This document shows positions 1-6,268 of a stretch of DNA of 64,000 nucleotides, piece by piece. The translations under genes were made by a program, and so were the position numbers. A model generated the notes under the pieces. The model was not told where the DNA came from. It searched no databases and worked only from the letters and a program-made list of their open reading frames with translations. Location: positions 1-64,000 of the forward strand of contig JAGQQG010000020.1 in NCBI GenBank assembly GCA_020426325.1, in the 5' to 3' direction. Within the stretch, counting starts at the first letter, position 1. Each line of letters starts with the position of its first letter. The DNA is from Planctomycetaceae bacterium. GTDB taxonomy: Bacteria; Planctomycetota; Planctomycetia; Planctomycetales; Planctomycetaceae.

Positions 1-954
1 ATGGAGGAGAACGACGGCATCATCCCCTCGAACATCGGCCTCGACGGCACGATCGGCGGCGAGACCGATGGCAAGTGGTATGGCGGAGTGTACGGCTGGG
101 GCTTCACCGTGTACGACCCGGGCTCCGGGGAGATGGCCAGTCGCAGCACGTTTCAGAGCGGCTTCGTCGGCTTCATGAATGCGTACCTTTTGACTGGCGG
201 AGATGACAAGTACATCGACTGTTGGCGCAAACAATCCGACATCGTCAATTCCAACAGCAAGACAGTCGATGGACAGACGCTGTATCCGTCACATTATGGT
301 GACGATGGATGGTACGGCTACAGTCCCTCTCCGTACGCTCCGAATGCGTTGGAGCGGTACTACCTGACGCTGGATGACCGCGACCGGAAATGGCTGAGTT
401 CCAACGGCTGGTTCGATTATCTGGAGGGCAAGAACCCGGACTTCCCCACGCAGGCGTTGCAGGCAGACTTCGCGAGTATCCGCCAGCGTCATCAGATGAT
501 GCTGGAAGACACAACCACGCCCGACACGCGGCTGGCGGATGATCCGATGCCTATGAACCCGGCCAGCGTGAGGTCCCTCATTCCCTTAATGCTGGGCGGC
601 ATTCACCCCGGACACAAAGGGGCCATCTTGAATTGTCGCGTGCGTTACTTCGATCCGGTCCACCGACGTGCAGGCATCCCGGATGATGTGGGAGCCCTCG
701 TCGAAAAACTCACGAAGGACAGCATGACCGTCACGCTCGTGAACACGAATCCGGTCGACTCACGAGAACTGCTCGTTCAGGCAGGCGGATACGGAGAACA
801 CCAGTTCGGTTCCGTCACAGTTGAAGGCAAGGACACGGATCTCGACTCACGCCTGCTCCACGTGCGTCTGGCTCCCGGCGCAGGAGCAAAGTTCGAATTC
901 CAGATGGCCCGCTACGCGAACGACCCGACCATGATTCTCCCTTGGGATCGATGA
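1..954 (+). CDS. Unidentified protein, probably 5'-truncated by the window edge
   Basis: The reading frame is open from the first base and ends at TGA 952-954, leaving 317 visible residues. The ATG at base 1 may be internal, because no upstream sequence is available. The visible part is rich in Gly, Trp and Tyr in its first 130 residues, with many aromatic clusters, as in carbohydrate-active (alpha/alpha)6-barrel or lyase-like proteins. The last 110 residues look like a beta-sandwich. I do not recognise the family and see no catalytic motif I can name. The protein is probably exported, but the N-terminus that would show this is missing. It is followed by 152 bp holding the first copy of a short repeat motif, so nothing ties it functionally to the next gene. 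Confidence 0.75.
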   Translation: MEENDGIIPSNIGLDGTIGGETDGKWYGGVYGWGFTVYDPGSGEMASRSTFQSGFVGFMNAYLLTGGDDKYIDCWRKQSDIVNSNSKTVDGQTLYPSHYGDDGWYGYSPSPYAPNALERYYLTLDDRDRKWLSSNGWFDYLEGKNPDFPTQALQADFASIRQRHQMMLEDTTTPDTRLADDPMPMNPASVRSLIPLMLGGIHPGHKGAILNCRVRYFDPVHRRAGIPDDVGALVEKLTKDSMTVTLVNTNPVDSRELLVQAGGYGEHQFGSVTVEGKDTDLDSRLLHVRLAPGAGAKFEFQMARYANDPTMILPWDR

Positions 955-1066
955 AGGATGATCACAACACGGAGGACTGTCGGAACAGAGTTGTGTTTCA
1001 CACCCGCTGTTGGGATTCAGCCAATCAATGTCGAACATGAACTCACCTCAGTCAGTCCATTCGACG

Positions 1067-1095
1067 ACTTCGTCCTCTTCGTTTCCTCCCGTTCA
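1067..1095 (+). repeat. Short repeat motif, copy A
   Basis: First of four copies, within 2 kb, of a motif whose 19-bp core is CTTCGTTNCCTYCYGTYCA (here 1077-1095). A second CTTCGT unit lies directly upstream, at 1068. It points right, into the small gene at 1107. The other copies are at 1722-1740 (+), 2176-2203 (-) and 2972-2999 (+). Confidence 0.6.
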
Positions 1096-1106
1096 CAAGT
1101 CCGGCC

Positions 1107-1424
1107 ATGCATGGCGAGCAGTACATCCTGACAGCCGATGCTCACGGATTTCACGTCGATGGACGTGAGGAATCCTATGAAGTTCGCTGGTCTGACATTC
1201 GAGAGATTACGACGTTTAAGCGCGACTTGCTGACGACGGACCTCATCTGTCTGAGATTTCGGATTTCCAATGATGAGTGGATCGAACTGCACGAAGAAAT
1301 GACCGGCTTCCATGAGATGGCCGGTTTAATGCAGGACCATTTCATTATTCCGGAAGGATGGCAGGACGACGTGATGCTTCCGCCATTCGCTGTCAATCAT
1401 CGAGTGCTGTGGAGTCGAACTTGA
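1107..1424 (+). CDS. Small conserved-looking hypothetical protein
   Basis: This frame encodes 105 residues starting at ATG 1107. The sequence reads as alternating strands in the first two thirds (FHVDGREESYEVRWSDIREI, then a hydrophobic LICLRF strand), followed by a helix and a Pro-rich tail. This resembles small PH-like domain proteins seen in accessory regions of many bacteria. It has no signal peptide or membrane segment, so it is probably cytoplasmic. It sits alone between two copies of the 19-bp motif. Membership in an immunity-type family is possible but not shown here. The amino-acid composition looks like that of a real protein, and the antisense alternative at 1175-1396 is Ser/Arg-rich shadow. 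Confidence 0.6.
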   Translation: MHGEQYILTADAHGFHVDGREESYEVRWSDIREITTFKRDLLTTDLICLRFRISNDEWIELHEEMTGFHEMAGLMQDHFIIPEGWQDDVMLPPFAVNHRVLWSRT

Positions 1425-1633
1425 AGTCGGGTCCCGACATGAGGGGAAGAAAAAACTCAGAGAGGGCGGGCAGCATCCTTCATTCGTGGCTCTATTCGAG
1501 TGGTTCCATCACGCAGGGTGGTTTGCCCAGCCGATAGAAGCTGAGTGCCGTCGACACACGATGAAAGCCATTCTGCGAACGAACTGTGAAGAACCGTAGG
1601 ACGCAGAGTGTGGATCGTCTTGTCGCGTCGCAA

Positions 1634-1659
1634 CCCGACCGTCGTGACCTCCGGTCGGG
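1634..1659. repeat. Perfect 8-bp stem hairpin in an otherwise empty gap (1425-1751)
   Basis: CCCGACCG (1634-1641) and CGGTCGGG (1652-1659) are exact reverse complements separated by a 10-nt loop. A smaller ACCC/GGGT stem follows at 1662-1673. No T-run follows, so a simple intrinsic terminator is unlikely. The rest of 1425-1751 shows no convincing gene, only motif copy B at 1722-1740. The short minus-strand frame across it (1457-1741) looks spurious. Confidence 0.45.
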
Positions 1660-1721
1660 CCACCCTGCTGGGTTTCGTTTCAGAAATCCTTAATGCACTA
1701 CAAAAGCTGAAAAGACTTCCC

Positions 1722-1740
1722 CTTCGTTGCCTTCTGTTCA
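1722..1740 (+). repeat. Short repeat motif, copy B
   Basis: This is a 19-bp match to the CTTCGTTNCCTYCYGTYCA family, located 11 bp beyond the stop codon of the GxxExxY gene and pointing into it. With copy C at 2176-2203 in the opposite orientation, it brackets that gene as an inverted pair. Confidence 0.6.
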
Positions 1741-1751
1741 AAACTCAACTA

Positions 1752-2156
1752 TCAATCCCTGTTCGCACCGGGCAGGTACATGCGGTGGATGCCCTCAGTC
1801 AGGCGTTCGACGTAGAAGTTCATGACCAGACCGACAGGAATGTTGAGCAGTTTCATGTAGCTCAGAAGTTGGGCCTTGTGAATCGGATGCACCTCCTGCA
1901 CGCACTTGACCTCGACGAGCAGACAGGCATCGATCAACAAGTCGAACCGCAGGTCCTCCTGAAACGCGATGTCCTTGTACCGGATTTGCACCTGCTGCTG
2001 CCGGATGACCTGATGCCCGCGCAGTTCGAGTTCGTGCAGCAGACACTTCTCGTAAATGCTTTCCAGCAAACCCGGCCCCAGTTCACGATGAACCTCAATC
2101 CCTGCGCCGATCACATCATGCGTCATCCCGTTGGCACGCTCGTACTGTGGATGCAT
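1752..2156 (-). CDS. GxxExxY family protein (PD-(D/E)XK nuclease-like fold)
   Basis: The protein carries the signature GLLESIYE that names the family (residues about 28-35), preceded by VIGAGIEVHRELGPG. Further on, RFDLLIDACLLVEVKCV resembles the D-x(n)-E-x-K core of PD-(D/E)XK nucleases. ATG 2156 is preferred, giving 134 residues. The longer frame begins with TTG at 2198 and would run through repeat copy C. GxxExxY proteins are widespread, often multicopy and functionally uncharacterised. They are sometimes mis-annotated as iron transporters, which this sequence does not support. The inverted motif copies on either side suggest a small mobile or formerly mobile unit. Nuclease activity is inferred from the fold only. 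Confidence 0.85.
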   Translation of the reverse strand: MHPQYERANGMTHDVIGAGIEVHRELGPGLLESIYEKCLLHELELRGHQVIRQQQVQIRYKDIAFQEDLRFDLLIDACLLVEVKCVQEVHPIHKAQLLSYMKLLNIPVGLVMNFYVERLTEGIHRMYLPGANRD

Positions 2157-2175
2157 GGTGGCTCGTATTTGGGTT

Positions 2176-2203
2176 TGGACAGGAGGGAACGAAGGCAACG
2201 AAG
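2176..2203 (-). repeat. Short repeat motif, copy C
   Basis: Minus-strand copy. The 19-bp core occupies 2176-2194, with a second CTTCGTT unit extending to 2203. It lies 20 bp upstream of the GxxExxY start and points into that gene. Confidence 0.6.
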
Positions 2204-2216
2204 TGCATATGCAGAG

Positions 2217-2939
2217 TTACATGAACTTTCTACGTAGTTTGAATGCTCGGACGTCAGCGGCTGTGAGGGCGAACCACTCTCCGTTTAGTCGCTTCTCGGC
2301 AAATCGCTTGTGCCAGTAGGCTTCGATCCCTGAAGGATCATCGGTTTCAATCTTGTGAATGACAGCTGCCTTCTCCGGCAATTGGATACCCAATTCGTAT
2401 TCACGCCTAGCGACCGAGTTTGTGTGGCCAATCTTGTAATGCCGTCCGGACTTCAGTAGATACACAAACCCTTTGACGATCGGATCTGAGTTCTTGGACA
2501 GCTCAGCTTTCGACTTCTTCGCTGCAAAAGGCTCACAGATCTTAATGACGTCATCAAATCCACTCCGAGATTTGCACCAGTCTGCGGCTTTTAGGGCAAG
2601 TTCCGATTTCGTACCAAGCCGCCTGAATACTCCGTGAGAGGGGAAGTCGGGTTTACTTCGAGAATGCATCGCGAGTTCATTCTTCGTCGGAAACTTGTCA
2701 AGTTGACGGATCAGATGAACCAACTTCTCGAGGACCCACTCGTCCTCATAACCGGCACGCCAAAGATTTGGTTGATACCCGGCTTCGATGAGAGCATCGC
2801 CCCAGCGAGCCCAATATCTGCCCAACCATTCGGATTCGCGTATTCCCGACTCATTCGCAAAGCGAATCTGTCCAGGTGGAGAACCTTCATTCTCACCGGC
2901 CAGTCGCCGAATCTCGTCGAGGATTTCTTCTCTTGTCAT
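2217..2939 (-). CDS. HNH-repeat / MUG113 (T5orf172, GIY-YIG-like) nuclease-related protein
   Basis: This encodes 240 residues from ATG 2939; the frame opens with TTG at 2960, seven codons earlier. The first part contains two copies of the small helical repeat found beside HNH homing endonucleases (about residues 1-55 and 60-120), each with a W/F-G-x-A-L-x-A-A/G-type core. The C-terminal third begins GFVYLLKSGRHYKIG and continues to EAYWHKRFAEKRLNGEWF, the pattern of MUG113/T5orf172 domains related to GIY-YIG nucleases: Y-x-L at the start, K-I-G, and the closing E-W-F. It is probably a DNA-binding or nicking protein of mobile or defence origin. Copies C and D of the 19-bp motif lie just outside both ends, pointing outward. 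Confidence 0.75.
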   Translation of the reverse strand: MTREEILDEIRRLAGENEGSPPGQIRFANESGIRESEWLGRYWARWGDALIEAGYQPNLWRAGYEDEWVLEKLVHLIRQLDKFPTKNELAMHSRSKPDFPSHGVFRRLGTKSELALKAADWCKSRSGFDDVIKICEPFAAKKSKAELSKNSDPIVKGFVYLLKSGRHYKIGHTNSVARREYELGIQLPEKAAVIHKIETDDPSGIEAYWHKRFAEKRLNGEWFALTAADVRAFKLRRKFM

Positions 2940-2971
2940 GATCTCAGAACAATACACCAAACAGAGCGACT

Positions 2972-2999
2972 CTTCGTTATCTTCGTTTCCTCCTGTCCA
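2972..2999 (+). repeat. Short repeat motif, copy D
   Basis: The core lies at 2981-2999, with a second CTTCGTT unit at 2972-2978. It sits 33 bp upstream of the nuclease-like gene and is oriented away from it. Copies A and D are the closest pair in sequence. Confidence 0.6.
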
Positions 3000-3038
3000 A
3001 CAAGACTGCTTTCCTTCTCTAGATGTTTCTATAAGCAG

Positions 3039-6023
3039 TCAGTCCACAAAAATGACCTCACTCATGTTGAACAGCAGACGGCTGAGGTTTGCGAGACCGT
3101 GGGTTTCGGCGTATGTGATGAGTTCATCTCGTGTGTCGGGCGATGTCGGTTGACCAGTCAGAAGCGTCACAGCGCGGTCGACTTGTGTGTCGAGGTCGTG
3201 GGACTCGGTCTGCAGGCGGGCGGCGAGGGATTCGGCCATGGTGAGGTTGAAGCCGTTGTTGAGCATCGAGAGGGCTTGCAGGGAAGTGAGCGTCTCCGTG
3301 CGGCGGGGGGTGCTTTGGGAGGAGTCTGCACAGTCGAGCGTCGTCATGAAGGGGTCCGGCTGCGAGCGGACGATGAAGCGGTAGACCGAGCGGCGATGTG
3401 AGGCCGGGTCGGACGGATCGTGCTTGTGATACTCATAGTGGGGTGAGTGTTCGGTCCGTTCGAGTTCGAAGAGATAGTAGCCGGGGCCACCCATTTGATC
3501 GTTGAGTTGGCCACTGACCGCGAGGAGTGTGTCGCGAATCTCTTCGGCTGAGAGGCGTCGTCGGTTCATCCGCCAGAGGTACTGGTTGCTGGCATCGATG
3601 AGGGCGTTCGCCTCGTTATGTGTGGATGCTTGCCGATAGACGGCACTCGTGACGATCAGCCGATGCAGGTGTTTGAATGACCCGCCGTTGTCGCGGAACT
3701 CGACTGCCAGCCAATCGAGGAGTTCCGGATGCGTGGGGAGTTGTCCCATGCGACCGAAGTCATTGGGGGAGTCGACAAAACCGCGGCCGAAGTGGTACTG
3801 CCACACACGATTGACGATCGACCGCCACGTGAGGGGATTCTCGTCGCGTGTGATCCAGCGGGCGAGGGCCGCTCTGCGTTCCCCCTCGCTCGCATCGGAA
3901 TTCAGGTCGAATGCAGCAATTTCGTCCGCAGCGAGTGGGATGGTACCCGGCGTCGCGGGATCAAGCGGGATCTGGATATCCCCACGATGCAGCAAACGCA
4001 CGTCACGAGGCATGCCTGCTGTCGGCTTGAAATTGCCCTGTTGTTTGAAGTGAGTCGCAGCCGCGTAGACGAGCGGTCCCTCGGGGAGCGACTGTACTTC
4101 CTGCTCCGCCTGTTGAATCTCGTGTTCCAATTCATCGAGACGTGCCTGTCGTTCGGGAGTGACGATCCGGTTGAGAATCTCCTGCCTTGCTGCTTCTGCC
4201 GCTGCGAGTTGTTGAAGACTCTCTTCGCTTTTCGGATGCGCCCACTCACCGTCAGTGAAGTTGGATTTGGCCCAGCGAACGGGGGCTTCGATCGAATCGA
4301 GTGCGTTAACGGTCGCACCGCTTGCCAGATTGACCTCATCCCCGGCGAAGACCTGCATTTCGGCCAGGGCGAGAATGTAATCGTCCTTCCGCTCAGCGAG
4401 ACTTGTCGCCGTGATGCGGATGATGCGAGCGTCAGTTGGTTCAAACGTCAGTTCGACCGGCATCAAACCGGGATTGGGCTGGTCAGCCTCCGTTCGTTCC
4501 ACGAGCGTCACGAACTCCGACTCTGCAGAGGCATCGTTCTTCGCGGTGATGCGATACCGCACCGGGAAACCGAAGCCCGCACCGATTTCGGCGAACTCAT
4601 CGTGACACGGCCGGAGGACAATTCGGTCCACACTGCGGACTTCGCCGAGATCGACCTCGACCCACTTCTCAATGTTCGGGTCGGCTGCAATCTGACTGTG
4701 ATATCCGAAGGCGGGGTGCTTTTCTTCAACCAGCGAGAGTGGTTTGAGATCATCGATCTTCTGCTCGGCCAGCTTGAGTGGTTCGCCCCCTTCGTTTTTG
4801 ATGGCATCTTTGAGGGATTTGCGGTCGTCCCTGGACTGAGCGACCTGTTGTTGAAGTTCGTAACGGCGTCGCTCAATGGCCGGGTCGATGTCGTACGGTC
4901 GTTCGGCCCGGTCGACGGCTGCGAACACCGATTGCAGGCCGTAGTAATGCTCCTGCGTAAACGGATCGAACTTGTGATTGTGACAGCGGGCACACTGAAT
5001 CGTCACGCTGCAGAATGTGTTAAAGACGTTGCTGACCATGTCGTCCCGATCGAGGTTGCGGGCCACCTTGCCGTCGATCTTCGACTCGGGGACTTCGACA
5101 TGGCCGATGAAATCCCACGGCCCGGCTGCGATGAACCCGAGCCCAAGGATGCCGTCCGGCTCACCGGGGAACAGCACGTCGCCGGCGATCTGCTCCCGGA
5201 CAAATCGTGCATAGGGCTTGTCTTCGTTGAAACTGCGGATGACGTAGTCGCGATAGGGCCACGCATGGGGGCGGAGTTTGTCTTTGTCGTACCCACAGGT
5301 GTCTGCGTACTTGACGACATCCAGCCAGTGCCGGGCCCACTTCTCACCGTAGCGGGGAGAGGCCAACAGGCGGTTAACCAATTTTTCGTAAGCAAACGGA
5401 TCGGTGTCAGAGACAAAGGCCTGCACTTCCTCGGGTGTGGGCGGAAGTCCGGTGAGGTCGAAGGTCACTCGACGAATGAGCGTGAGACGATCGGCCTCCG
5501 GGGCATGAGTGAGACCGTGCGATTGCAAAACGTCGAGGATGAACCGATCGATGGGAGCTCGTGACCAGGGTCGCTCGCCGTCGGAGGATGGCAGACGGGG
5601 AACAGAGGGACGCACGAGAGGCAGGTAGGCCCACCAGTCGAAGTCATTGATAACAGGTTCGTGAATCACACGACCGTCAGGCCAGACGGCACCGGACATC
5701 ACCCACTGCTTCAGGATGTCCACCTGTTCGTCTGTCAGCGGCGAAGCGTCCTTCGGCATGCTTGGAGGCTCATCGCCGTCGGCCATGACGACCTGCAAAA
5801 GGTGACTCGACAACGGGTCGTTCGTGTCGATGAATCCGTTAGGCAGCAGATCTGCTGCGGTTTGGAGGGTCAGTTCTCCCTTGCGATCGACGTCGTTGTG
5901 ACAATTGACGCAGTGTTGCTGGAGAATTTTCTCGACCGGTGCGAACGAGTCTGTGTCCGCAGCATGAAGTGTCGCTTGGGCAAAGTGCGCCAGGAGACCG
6001 ATCGTGACGGCGGCACTAACCAT
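3039..6023 (-). CDS. PSD1 / DUF1549-DUF1553 planctomycete cytochrome c protein
   Basis: Start ATG 6023 is chosen because it opens a clean signal peptide (MVSAAVTIGLLAHFAQATLHA) right before the mature protein, giving 994 residues. The frame stays open to 6653, but that part reads through a repeat element and the end of the next gene. The domains in order are: planctomycete cytochrome c with haem site CVNCH (C38, C41, H42); a DUF1549 region with a second C-x-x-C-H (CARCH) followed by KFDP; a central discoidin-like beta-sandwich preceded by a coiled stretch; and DUF1553 at the C-terminus, with the NPLTWRSIVNRVWQYHFGRG-type motif. Such proteins are exported and usually paired with a DUF1501 gene. 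No DUF1501 partner follows here; the accessory nuclease patch lies downstream instead. The substrate is unknown. Confidence 0.9.
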   Translation of the reverse strand: MVSAAVTIGLLAHFAQATLHAADTDSFAPVEKILQQHCVNCHNDVDRKGELTLQTAADLLPNGFIDTNDPLSSHLLQVVMADGDEPPSMPKDASPLTDEQVDILKQWVMSGAVWPDGRVIHEPVINDFDWWAYLPLVRPSVPRLPSSDGERPWSRAPIDRFILDVLQSHGLTHAPEADRLTLIRRVTFDLTGLPPTPEEVQAFVSDTDPFAYEKLVNRLLASPRYGEKWARHWLDVVKYADTCGYDKDKLRPHAWPYRDYVIRSFNEDKPYARFVREQIAGDVLFPGEPDGILGLGFIAAGPWDFIGHVEVPESKIDGKVARNLDRDDMVSNVFNTFCSVTIQCARCHNHKFDPFTQEHYYGLQSVFAAVDRAERPYDIDPAIERRRYELQQQVAQSRDDRKSLKDAIKNEGGEPLKLAEQKIDDLKPLSLVEEKHPAFGYHSQIAADPNIEKWVEVDLGEVRSVDRIVLRPCHDEFAEIGAGFGFPVRYRITAKNDASAESEFVTLVERTEADQPNPGLMPVELTFEPTDARIIRITATSLAERKDDYILALAEMQVFAGDEVNLASGATVNALDSIEAPVRWAKSNFTDGEWAHPKSEESLQQLAAAEAARQEILNRIVTPERQARLDELEHEIQQAEQEVQSLPEGPLVYAAATHFKQQGNFKPTAGMPRDVRLLHRGDIQIPLDPATPGTIPLAADEIAAFDLNSDASEGERRAALARWITRDENPLTWRSIVNRVWQYHFGRGFVDSPNDFGRMGQLPTHPELLDWLAVEFRDNGGSFKHLHRLIVTSAVYRQASTHNEANALIDASNQYLWRMNRRRLSAEEIRDTLLAVSGQLNDQMGGPGYYLFELERTEHSPHYEYHKHDPSDPASHRRSVYRFIVRSQPDPFMTTLDCADSSQSTPRRTETLTSLQALSMLNNGFNLTMAESLAARLQTESHDLDTQVDRAVTLLTGQPTSPDTRDELITYAETHGLANLSRLLFNMSEVIFVD

Positions 6024-6067
6024 CCATTGAAAGAGGGGCAAGCTGCGGAGAGCTTGTTGAGGGTGTT

Positions 6068-6192
6068 GCCACAGACAGGAATGTCTGTGCCACCTTTTCC
6101 TCAGTCTGACAATTACGTGGGGCAAGCATTCTTTTCTGTCCCACCTGTGACTCGCACCGACAGTCAGGTGGGCCAGACATTCCTGTCTGGCC
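6068..6192. repeat. Paired-hairpin intergenic repeat, copy 1
   Basis: CACAGACA-GGAA-TGTCTGTG (6070-6089) and GGCCAGACA-TTCC-TGTCTGGCC (6171-6192) are two perfect hairpins with complementary tetraloops, about 80 bp apart. A degraded third half-unit lies near 6118-6142. The same arrangement recurs at 17575-17687. As far as I know, this CAGACATTCCTGTCTG family is common in planctomycete genomes and often gives false peptides in gene predictions. It occupies the gap upstream of the DUF1553 gene. Confidence 0.75.
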
Positions 6193-6268
6193 AAAGAAGG
6201 TGAGCAATGTACGAGGGGATGCTCGTTCGCTGTGGGGCAGTCGCGTTGCATGCGCCTGTTGACTCCAG

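Noticed and set aside
1457..1741. 94-codon minus-strand frame in the first long gap
   Set aside because: It crosses the hairpin and motif copy B; its composition is not protein-like.
3729..5564. 611-codon plus-strand open frame
   Set aside because: It is antisense to the DUF1553 gene, with no coherent domain. The minus-strand product has haem and DUF1549/DUF1553 motifs.
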